Positions 57,877 through 64,000 of a stretch of 64,000 bases of DNA are shown piece by piece. The position numbers were made by a program, and so were the translations under genes. Source of the stretch: Pseudomonas asiatica (GTDB lineage: Bacteria; Pseudomonadota; Gammaproteobacteria; Pseudomonadales; Pseudomonadaceae); the NCBI RefSeq assembly GCF_040214835.1, contig NZ_CP157874.1, positions 686,001 to 750,000 of the forward strand, given 5' to 3'. Under the pieces are notes generated by a model. The model searched no databases. It was not told the origin of the DNA and was given only the letters and a program-made list of their open reading frames with translations. Position 1 is the first letter of the stretch; every line of letters starts with the position of its first letter.

Positions 57877-58078
57877 CGTAAGCTTGGGCTTGTCGCAACG
57901 GTTCATTTCCATCGGGCTTGGGGGCGTTCCAGGAGGTAATCACTTCACGCCGTTCTTACGCAGGGGGAGCTTCCCCCGCGTTAGAAGCGATTGAAGTGTG
58001 AGCTCGAGTACCCTTTTGAGTACCTTTATATATTTTTTATTGACTCAATGCTCGTTTTTTCAAGGGCCTTGAGCTCGG
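57877..58078. other. Right end of island 1
   Basis: About 200 nt with a hairpin (cgcagggggagcttcccccgcg near 57959-57980) that may terminate the TIR transcript, and the right arm-type sites (58006-58027). No gene. Confidence 0.6.
58006..58027 (+). repeat. Right arm-type site of island 1
   Basis: GAGTACCC, four bases, GAGTACCTTT, matching the left-end copy at 41367-41388 in the same orientation. Followed by an AT-rich stretch that could bind IHF. Confidence 0.6.
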
Positions 58079-58103
58079 GGTTCGATTCCTGTCTCCGGCA
58101 CCA
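58079..58103 (+). repeat. attR of island 1 and attL of island 2 (25-bp direct repeat)
   Basis: Exact copy of the tRNA-Thr end at 41228-41252. The rest of the tRNA is absent, so this is the site left by integration of island 1 next to an existing island, or the reverse. Confidence 0.92.
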
Positions 58104-58267
58104 CATCCAGCTCCACTGCATTCCGCTGAATGCTTTGGAAACCCTCTAAACCGGCCTTCTGGCCGGCTTTTCGTTTCCACTACACTCCGTCGGGAACCAA
58201 CTAAATCCCCAATAACGGGGGGTATTTTTGGGGTACAGCGTCTTTCCTGAATGGAGAACGTACCCCT

Positions 58268-59596
58268 ATGCCACGCCTAGCCACTCCGCTCAGCGACCTC
58301 AAATGCCGCACGGCCAAACCGCGTGATCGCGCCTACAAACTGTTCGACGGCGGGGGCATGTACCTGTACGTCACGCCCAGTGGTTCTAAGACTTGGCGGC
58401 TGCGGTATTTCAAACCCAGCGGCAAGGAAGGCACGCTGATTATTGGCAAGTACCCCATCGTTTCATTGGCTGTCGCGAGGACCAAGCGCGATGAGGCTAA
58501 GGCTCTATTGCTCGACAACCTTGATCCGATGGAGGAAAAGCAGAAGGCCAAGATTGCTGCCCAGCGGGCGAGCCTTCTCTTCGAAACCGTTGCCCTGGAG
58601 TGGCACGTCGAAATGTCCCGGCGCTGGACTGAGAGCCATGCCAAGACGGTGCTGAGCAGGCTGCGCACCCATGTGTTTCCTCTGATTGGTCAGCGGCCTA
58701 TCGCTGAACTCGACACCCATGATCTCCTTGAGGTCACCCAGCGGATCAAGGATCGCGGCACCATGGATGTAGCCCTGCGTGTGCAGAACTATCTATCCAC
58801 GATCATGCGGGGCGCGAAGCGGGCGCGGCAGATCACTCAAAACCCGGCGCTCGATCTGGCCGGCTCGATTCAAGCGCCGCGCACCGTGCACCGTCCTGCA
58901 CTTTCGCTGAACCGCCTTCCTGAACTGTTGGATCGAATCGACAACTACACCGGTCGCGAGCTAACCCGGCTCGCAGTGCTGCTGACGCTGCATGTGTTCG
59001 TGCGCTCCAGTGAACTGCGCTTCGCTCGGTGGGATGAATTCGACCTGCAACGGGCGATGTGGGAGATCCCTGATACCCGTAAGCCGATTGAAGGCGTCCG
59101 CTATTCCACACGCGGAACTAAGATGAGTGGGGACATTCAGATAGTGCCGCTGTCGCCTCAAGTCATCGAGATCCTTGAACGGCTACGCAGCTTGAATCGC
59201 TTCTCTGAACTGGTTTTGCCCGGCGACCACAGATATTGGAAGCCCTTGTCGGAGAATACGGTTAATCAGGTGCTGCGCAATATGGGGTACGACACCACCA
59301 AGGACGTGTGTGGGCATGGTTTCAGGACCATGGCTTGTAGTGCCTTGCTCGAATCAGGGCTGTGGACGGACGCGGCGATTGAGCGGCAGATGAGTCATCA
59401 GGAGCGTAACCGCGTGCGCGCCGCTTACATCCACAAGGCCCAGTTTCTGGAGCAGCGTCGGTTGATCATGGCGTGGTGGAGTAACTACATCGATGCCAAC
59501 AGATCGGGCCATGTCACCCCACATGAGTTTGCCCATCCGGTCGGCGACAACGTCACCGCCTTGCCAAATGGCCATGGCGCATTCAATCGCGGGTGA
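58268..59596 (+). CDS. P4-type tyrosine integrase of island 2
   Basis: A 442-residue recombinase related to but distinct from the island 1 integrase. DUF4102 arm-binding N-terminus (LSDLKCRTAKPRDRAYKLFDGGGMYLYV), catalytic residues R246 (VRSSELR), H350 and R353 (GHGFRTMA), H377 (MSHQERN) and Y387. Start ATG 58268. The two integrases share target and layout but clearly differ in sequence, so the islands are of separate origin. Confidence 0.93.
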   Translation: MPRLATPLSDLKCRTAKPRDRAYKLFDGGGMYLYVTPSGSKTWRLRYFKPSGKEGTLIIGKYPIVSLAVARTKRDEAKALLLDNLDPMEEKQKAKIAAQRASLLFETVALEWHVEMSRRWTESHAKTVLSRLRTHVFPLIGQRPIAELDTHDLLEVTQRIKDRGTMDVALRVQNYLSTIMRGAKRARQITQNPALDLAGSIQAPRTVHRPALSLNRLPELLDRIDNYTGRELTRLAVLLTLHVFVRSSELRFARWDEFDLQRAMWEIPDTRKPIEGVRYSTRGTKMSGDIQIVPLSPQVIEILERLRSLNRFSELVLPGDHRYWKPLSENTVNQVLRNMGYDTTKDVCGHGFRTMACSALLESGLWTDAAIERQMSHQERNRVRAAYIHKAQFLEQRRLIMAWWSNYIDANRSGHVTPHEFAHPVGDNVTALPNGHGAFNRG

Positions 59597-59631
59597 GCCT
59601 GCAAGATTGGCGCTGGCTGCTCTTTCAGGCG

Positions 59632-59676
59632 GGTCCATCCAGACAGGGCTGCAAAGCCGCCCTGTTTGGATGGACC
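59632..59676 (+). terminator. Strong terminator hairpin after island 2 integrase
   Basis: ggtccatccagacagggc (59632-59649) pairs with gccctgtttggatggacc (59659-59676), 17 of 18, followed by ttatttt. Confidence 0.85.
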
Positions 59677-60490
59677 TTATTTTGAAGAGCTAAAGGCCAC
59701 GAGTTTGTCCGGGGTTTACCACGGAATTCCATCGGTGGATAACCGCTTTTCACGTCCCAAGCAGCGGTGAGTATCGACCCTTGACCGGGTTTATCCACAG
59801 GCGTAGAACTGGCCGTGCAAGCGCTGTCGATGACAGCACCCCAGGTGGCCCGAACCTTCAAGGCCACGCCGCTCTCGCGGTGGTTCTACCCAAGGGCGAT
59901 TAGCATTCGGCAGCTCGCCCGGTCACTACCCATGTGATGAATGCTCTTACACATATAGCGCTCGTGCGCCAGATACTCCGTACCTCGCTGCCCTGCAGCA
60001 ACCTATCCGCTTGGCCGAATCCTGCGCCAACCTGTGCCCGTCTCTTTCTCCTGGAAAGAGACGGGCACTTCTACCACTGCTGCAGCCCTGATCGCACAAG
60101 GCTTTGCGGCATTCCCCCTCGTGACAATCGGCGTGACAAACGCCGATGTCACCAGCAACAGCGCTGTAGATGATGGTGCAGCAGACCAAGGAATGGACTG
60201 CACCTGACTGACAGTCAGGCCTGCCCCGGTCATCGCAGTGCTGCTTGCACATGGCTCAGGATCTTCAGGCGCTGGTCTCGTCAGCCAGCACTGCCTCCAC
60301 CCGCCCACCGGCAAGGGTGCTCAGGAAGCCAGATCATGAGATGCCCTTGCTCCCGGACGTAAGGAGCCGCCAGTCCCGCGTAGAGGACATTCCCCACAGG
60401 TCGCAGGGGCCTTGATCCCTGATAGCACTCAACATTCTTGGCGGGATGACGTGGGGCGAGGATCGGAGAACGGTAGATGAGGTGACTGAC
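59677..60490. other. Hairpin-rich non-coding region
   Basis: About 800 nt without a convincing gene. Three hairpins lie within 190 nt: a perfect 15-bp stem at 60034-60068, a 13-bp stem with a bulge at 60121-60152 and a 7-bp stem at 60203-60219. A consensus DnaA box TTATCCACA occurs at 59792-59800. Open frames at 59934-60173 (+) and 59947-60252 (-) cross the hairpins and look non-coding. Confidence 0.5.
60034..60068. repeat. Perfect 15-bp stem-loop
   Basis: gtgcccgtctctttc (60034-60048) and gaaagagacgggcac (60054-60068), loop tcctg. There is no T run on either side, so it is not a standard terminator. Confidence 0.75.
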
Positions 60491-61471
60491 ATGGCATTGG
60501 TGGGTAGACGCGATGGCCGTAATTTCGGCTACGGCAGGCAATTGAGCTATGCAGGGCCGCAGGCGCTGAAAGACATGTTTGGCGGTGGCCATTACGGCAC
60601 GGTCAAGGCGCACTGTGATCGGTGGCAGGCATTCGTGAAGTGGTGTCGCTCCGAACAGGGGCCCGGCATCAATGATGCGCGGCAGATTGATCGAGAGATC
60701 TTGGTAGGTTACGCAGCGTACCTGTGCGACCTGGTTATGCGCGGTGATCTTGCTGTCAGCACCGCGCAAAACCGGCTATCCAGCGTTAACCGGACCATGG
60801 CGGCGCTTCGCGGTGATCAGTACGTGAAGTTGCCCAGTCCGAGCAAGGCGTTGGGTATGCAGCGCACCGGGGTCCGTCATTCGGTGCCGCAGGGCCAAGA
60901 CCGTGAACAGGTTAAGCAGATCGTCAAAGCGCTTTGCAGCCAACATCAGCTACGGGCCGCTGCGATTGTTCTGATGGCGCGAGCCACCGGCATGCGCTTG
61001 CGTGAGGCCATCTTGGCGGATCTGCCAAGGCTGAGCCGTGAGGCTAACAGGCTAGGCAGGATTAACATTCAGGATGGTACCAAAGGTGGCCGCGCCGGCG
61101 CCTCGGCGCCACGTTGGATCGCAATGAACGACCATGTTCGATATGCACTTGAGTTTGCACTACGGGTGTCGCCTGCCGGTAGCCGCAACATGATTGCGCC
61201 ACACGAAAGCTACCTGAATGTTCTCCAAGATATCATCCGACCTGCAAGGGAGATCCTGCACGCACAGAACCTTAAAGGTTTGCATGAGCTACGAGCGGCA
61301 TACGCATGTGAGCGCTACGAGCAAATCACCCAACACCGCGCGCCTATCAATGGCGGCCATTGTCACCAGTTAGATAGGAACCTTGATCGTGAGGCTCGGA
61401 AGCAAATCAGCTTCGAGTTGGGGCATGGTCGGATCGATGTGGTCGCGGCCTATATTGGAAGACGGTCATGA
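60491..61471 (+). CDS. Tyrosine recombinase with phage-type core-binding domain, island 2
   Basis: A 326-residue protein with an N-terminal Phage_int_SAM-like region (about 35-110) and a C-terminal Integrase_1-like catalytic domain: R169 (GMRLREA), HELRAAY, ELGHGRID and the tyrosine in VVAAYIGRRS. Start ATG 60491 with gaggt 8 nt upstream; 60446 also open. It is not an integron IntI by its motifs. Followed by a small gene overlapping by ATGA. Confidence 0.82.
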   Translation: MALVGRRDGRNFGYGRQLSYAGPQALKDMFGGGHYGTVKAHCDRWQAFVKWCRSEQGPGINDARQIDREILVGYAAYLCDLVMRGDLAVSTAQNRLSSVNRTMAALRGDQYVKLPSPSKALGMQRTGVRHSVPQGQDREQVKQIVKALCSQHQLRAAAIVLMARATGMRLREAILADLPRLSREANRLGRINIQDGTKGGRAGASAPRWIAMNDHVRYALEFALRVSPAGSRNMIAPHESYLNVLQDIIRPAREILHAQNLKGLHELRAAYACERYEQITQHRAPINGGHCHQLDRNLDREARKQISFELGHGRIDVVAAYIGRRS

Positions 61472-61743
61472 GCAAGCCATTCGATATGGAGTTGTTCTTG
61501 GCTGGCATGCTGACCGGGTCGCACGCGACTCGGCAACGCCATATACACCAGGCGGAAATCATCCAAGCAGAAATCTCAGAGCGTTGGCATCGACAGACGC
61601 CTTGGGCTTGGCAGAAAAAGCATGTGGATTGGTTTCTTGAGCGCCGCATAAACCGACGCAGCGAGGCGACGCGGTATTACTATCTGTTGACCGTGCGGCT
61701 GCTCGCCCGTCGTTTACAAAAAGCATGGGTATTCAACCTCTGA
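61468..61743 (+). CDS. Small partner gene of the recombinase
   Basis: A 91-residue protein, ATG 61468 overlapping the recombinase stop. Rich in Arg, Trp and His (EISERWHRQTPWAWQKKHVDWFLERRINRR); helical. No family recognised. Translational coupling suggests an accessory role in recombination. Confidence 0.65.
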   Translation: MSKPFDMELFLAGMLTGSHATRQRHIHQAEIIQAEISERWHRQTPWAWQKKHVDWFLERRINRRSEATRYYYLLTVRLLARRLQKAWVFNL

Positions 61744-62164
61744 GCGAGGTGCTGCTATTGATAGGTACGACTGGCAGCAATCGACCCATAGCTGCCCTTC
61801 GTACGGGACAGCAATCGGCCAGAAGCGGACCTCTGCCTAGTAAATAAATCTCCCAGCCAGGCGCAGGTTTGATGCCTTTCGCGCCTCACGAAGAAGCGCT
61901 AGGGGAGCGCCCCCTTTCCCCTCCGCGAGCCAGATCTGGGTCAGCACCACAAAACTGTTCATTCAACCAGTAATAATGGACGCGCCAAAAGAGAAAGTCA
62001 CGCAAGTACGTATGGCCATTCCCACTGGATTTAACCAGTTGATTTGTCTAGGCTGCTGACGGAATATGATGGCGTAGCGAGCGAAATTAGACCGCCTTCC
62101 CTGCTGTCGGATTAGTGACAAATTTTATCTAATTATCGTCATAAAAATCGAATGGATATCAAAG
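61744..62164. other. Region preceding the cassette array
   Basis: About 420 nt without a gene. No IntI gene is encoded here on either strand. The first 250 nt are GC-rich; from about 62100 the sequence turns sharply AT-rich, marking the start of the cassettes. caaagttgaag at 62160-62170 could be the first insertion point (GTT core). Confidence 0.5.
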
Positions 62165-63124
62165 TTGAAGAAATATATTTATTTAGACTGGAACGTAATC
62201 CAGTACATGAAGCATGAGAAAGTTGTAGAGGGGAAATTTGATGCGGTTAAATTCAAATCATTTATGCAAGGCCTTAAAAGCAAGTACGTATTTCCTGCGT
62301 CAGAAGGGCATTTGAAAGATTTGGCTGCAACATTTAAAGAAGAAAATTGGCCGCACATCGAAAAGGACATTTCATTTCTTGATGAGATCTCTGAGAGTTT
62401 GATGCTGGGAGTTCTTCCAGATGAATCGTTAATGCCAGTAAAAGCTAATATTAAAGATGAATTTAAAAAGATTTTAAATGAGCGAAAGGTCGAGCTAGAT
62501 TTTTCTGTCAAAGGCGACAGTTATCATGTAGATATGGGGAAGTTACCGCCGGAAAATTTGTTTCGCCCTTTTTTGGAGAAGAATAACGGAGTGCTGGATG
62601 CATCTGTCATGGATGCTTTCCTAAACATGATGTGGGATTCAATAGATGACCCTGATTTCTATAAGTTGCTGAGAAAAGAGGTTGAATCCTTACATAAAAT
62701 TATTCCCGGTCAAGACACAATTATAAACCAAGAAAGCCCTTACTTTAAAAGAATTGAGCCGTTTCTTGATATAGGAAGAATCAATGATGCTGAAGAGCTA
62801 GAAGAGAAGTTTGAGGGGATTCTATCGTCGTTTTTAGCAATTGACGGAAGAGTCCTAAATAATTTGACAAAAGGACAAAAAATCCAAAATGCATATTTAT
62901 TGCTAGATTTTAGCCCTCTATTCAGAGACAAGGTTAACAAGAAGAATCGACCTGGCAATATGGATAGGGACTTAAAAAACTTATTCTTTGCGTCTGATGC
63001 TAAGTACTATGTCACTGAAGATGATGCTACATACAAAAAGTCAAAATTTGTGGCTAAATCACTTGGCTTACCCGTTAGACTTGTGAAAATGGATGAATTG
63101 AGACTAAAGCTTACTGTATTATAA
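62165..63124 (+). CDS. PIN-like nuclease, cassette gene
   Basis: A 319-residue protein starting with TTG at 62165 (no ATG gives the full domain). The N-terminus YIYLDWNVIQYMK has the LDxN motif of PIN-like RNases (D8, N10). A later SDAKYYVTEDDATYKKS stretch supplies more acidic residues near the end, as in the PIN fold. Low G+C. Its stop codon is inside the R-double-prime end of an attC-like site. Probable toxin or antiphage RNase, by domain only. Confidence 0.6.
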   Translation: MKKYIYLDWNVIQYMKHEKVVEGKFDAVKFKSFMQGLKSKYVFPASEGHLKDLAATFKEENWPHIEKDISFLDEISESLMLGVLPDESLMPVKANIKDEFKKILNERKVELDFSVKGDSYHVDMGKLPPENLFRPFLEKNNGVLDASVMDAFLNMMWDSIDDPDFYKLLRKEVESLHKIIPGQDTIINQESPYFKRIEPFLDIGRINDAEELEEKFEGILSSFLAIDGRVLNNLTKGQKIQNAYLLLDFSPLFRDKVNKKNRPGNMDRDLKNLFFASDAKYYVTEDDATYKKSKFVAKSLGLPVRLVKMDELRLKLTVL

Positions 63125-63167
63125 CGGTGTATTACAGAGGACGGGCCGCTGAATGCGGCGTTAGGCG
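63119..63167 (+). repeat. attC-like site 1
   Basis: tataac at the stop codon of the PIN-like gene, then tattacagaggacgggcc, a gccgc/gcggc hairpin and gaatgcggcgttaggc ending in GTTAGGC (63160-63166), which fits the integron core GTTRRRY. Shares attrcagaggacrrgcc and gaatg..g.gtta.gc with site 2. At about 48 nt it is shorter than typical attC sites. Confidence 0.6.
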
Positions 63168-63188
63168 ATCAAGACTAGAGGGCGTTAT

Positions 63189-63899
63189 TTGAACTGGAAA
63201 GATTATCAAGAAAAGGCAGCTGGTTTTTTTCGCTCCCTTGGGCTAGACGCAGAGACAGATGTGACAATCCAAGGAGCACGGACAAAGCATGATATTGATG
63301 TATTAGTAAAATCTCACCATGCGGGGTTTGATGTTACATGGATTGTCGAATGCAAGCATTGGAAGTCAAAGGTGTCTAAGCTCCACGTTCTTGCACTTCG
63401 TGAGATTGTAAGTGATACAGGGGCAGATCGAGGGATCTTGCTTGCTGAAGAAGGTTTCCAGAGTGGCGCAATTGAAGCTGCAAACCTAACGAATGTTCAG
63501 GTTACCTCTTTGGGGCATGTAGAGACTTCGGCCCGGACTGCCATCAACGCTATGAAACTGAGAGACCTATTTGATCGTCTAATTTGGTGTAAAGCAGAAT
63601 ATTGGAAAATACCTAAATATATTAGGATTAAGTCAGGGCTGCGCCCAGAGACAGGAGGAGCTGTCGGATACTCCGGAGACTGGGCAACAAAAGTCGGAGA
63701 AGACCTTATTTCAAAGGCGTTTCGAGGTGAATTTCCCATAACTCCAGACGAGATGCACCAAATGGCCTCAAAAGGACTCTTGGGCCAAGACATGCCGAAT
63801 GAATTTGTAGCTATGAAAGATCTAATGGATTTTTTAGAACCGTTGATTGAAAGTTTGGAAAATAGAATCAATGCATGCAATGCTGAGTTTGGTGCATAA
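63189..63899 (+). CDS. Mrr-like restriction endonuclease, cassette gene
   Basis: A 236-residue protein beginning with TTG 63189 (gaggg upstream). The first 110 residues carry the Mrr/PD-(D/E)XK pattern: DIDV (D35, D37) and IVECKHWKSKVS (E54, K56), followed by a helix with GADRGILLAEEGFQSGAI. Such enzymes cut modified or foreign DNA. AT-rich. The gene lies between two attC-like sites and so forms a single-gene cassette. Confidence 0.7.
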   Translation: MNWKDYQEKAAGFFRSLGLDAETDVTIQGARTKHDIDVLVKSHHAGFDVTWIVECKHWKSKVSKLHVLALREIVSDTGADRGILLAEEGFQSGAIEAANLTNVQVTSLGHVETSARTAINAMKLRDLFDRLIWCKAEYWKIPKYIRIKSGLRPETGGAVGYSGDWATKVGEDLISKAFRGEFPITPDEMHQMASKGLLGQDMPNEFVAMKDLMDFLEPLIESLENRINACNAEFGA

Positions 63900-63948
63900 G
63901 GCTAACAAAGCATTGCAGAGGACAAGCCTCCGAATGTAGTGTTATGCC
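63900..63948 (+). repeat. attC-like site 2
   Basis: ggctaaca at the gene end pairs with tgttatgcc (63940-63948). Inner paired segments are catt/aatg and gagg/cctc, giving an imperfect hairpin with unpaired bases, as in integron attC sites. GTTATGC (63941-63947) is one base off GTTRRRY; taacaaagcatt is common in Vibrio-type attC sites. Confidence 0.65.
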
Positions 63949-63969
63949 CATTAAATGAGAGAGGTCTGA

Positions 63970-64000
63970 ATGCCTACGCCTTGGGAAAAAGAAGAGTTTA
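63970..64000 (+). CDS. Start of a third cassette gene (partial)
   Basis: ATG 63970 has gagagg 6 nt upstream and opens a frame (MPTPWEKEEF) that runs to the window end, 23 nt after attC-like site 2. Too short to identify. Its position fits the next cassette of the array. Confidence 0.5.
   Translation, partial: MPTPWEKEEF

Larger units (their letters stand above)
41253..58103 (+). mobile_element. Island 1, integrative element in tRNA-Thr
   Basis: Bounded by the 25-bp att repeats, with int adjacent to the tRNA end and reading away from it. Contents: P4-type integrase, AlpA-like regulator, Rep protein with an iteron origin, two other tyrosine recombinases, a TraG-N-like membrane protein, short lipoprotein operon, tandem repeats, HEPN-like gene, toxin-antitoxin pair and a TIR defence-like gene. 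Codon use is visibly more AT-rich than the flanks in several genes. No relaxase or coupling protein was seen, so it is probably mobilised in trans or by an unknown route. Confidence 0.9.
58104..64000 (+). mobile_element. Island 2 (partial), second integrative element at tRNA-Thr
   Basis: It begins right after the second att copy with a terminator-like hairpin, then an integrase in the same orientation as island 1's. Further contents: a second recombinase, small partner gene and an attC-like cassette array. The right end lies beyond the window, where a third copy of the 25-bp repeat is expected. Confidence 0.8.

Noticed and set aside
59934..60252. Open frames on both strands in island 2
   Set aside because: They cross perfect hairpins, start without ribosome sites and have odd cysteine/arginine-rich composition.
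60491..61471. Considered as the integron integrase for the attC-like sites
   Set aside because: Its motifs match phage-type SAM/Integrase_1 recombinases and I see no IntI-specific extra helix; it also reads toward the array rather than away from it.

Overview
The window looks like a chromosomal segment of a Pseudomonas putida-group bacterium. The evidence is the dense set of P. putida-type REP repeats (two families), high G+C codon use, and a gene order I recognise from the P. putida chromosome (rpsT, murJ, ribF-ileS-lspA-fkpB-ispH, minor pilins, thiO, an amidase/ABC cluster, bamD, rluD-pgeF-clpB, ndh, yacG-coaE-pilD-pilC, pilA). The species call rests on sequence reading and memory of gene order, not on a search.

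Core region, 1 to about 41.2 kb. It starts inside a 23S rRNA gene, followed by 5S. A lipid-transport-like operon follows: two half-length LetA/PqiA membrane proteins and a six-MCE-domain LetB-like protein. Next come rpsT (minus strand), murJ, and the ribF-ileS-lspA-fkpB-ispH operon, where most junctions overlap by a few bases. A minor pilin set (a FimT-like gene divergent from very short pilV, pilW, pilX, pilE) precedes thiO. An IS110/IS1111-type insertion sequence sits at the edge of a REP element. A minus-strand catabolic cluster comprises a GntR regulator, a periplasmic binding protein, livH/M/G/F-like ABC genes, an M20-type amidohydrolase and an amidase. Then bamD, rluD-pgeF-clpB, and a tRNA cluster (Asn-Pro-Lys-Pro-Lys) in which the Pro-Lys-terminator unit is duplicated. 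After these come ndh, small Pseudomonas-specific genes, yacG-coaE-pilD-pilC, and divergent pilA, with no pilB beside them.

Accessory region, 41.2 to 64.0 kb. A tRNA-Thr(CGU) gene is the insertion site of two integrative elements in tandem. The 25-bp 3-prime end of the tRNA (41228-41252) is repeated exactly at 58079-58103, and each copy is followed by a P4-type integrase gene on the + strand. Island 1 (about 16.8 kb) is complete. It carries int, an AlpA-like regulator, a plasmid-type replication initiator (RPA family) directly followed by a DnaA box and four 21-bp iterons, two more tyrosine recombinases, a TraG-N-like membrane protein, a small lipoprotein, a tandem 158/159-bp repeat, a HEPN-like gene, a HigBA-like toxin-antitoxin pair and a TIR/NTPase-like/TPR protein that looks like an antiphage defence gene. 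Its two ends share a duplicated GAGTACC motif, probably integrase arm sites.

Island 2 begins at 58104 and runs out of the window. It has its own integrase, a hairpin-rich non-coding stretch, another tyrosine recombinase with a small partner gene, and then an AT-rich run of single-gene units: a PIN-like nuclease, an Mrr-like endonuclease, and the start of a third gene. Two similar attC-like sites separate these units, so this looks like an integron-type cassette array (no intI in the window) inside the island.

The items most worth following up are the integrated replicon with an iteron origin, the attC-like cassette array with nuclease genes, the TIR protein with a degenerate P-loop, and the REP-targeted IS with a possible guide RNA.
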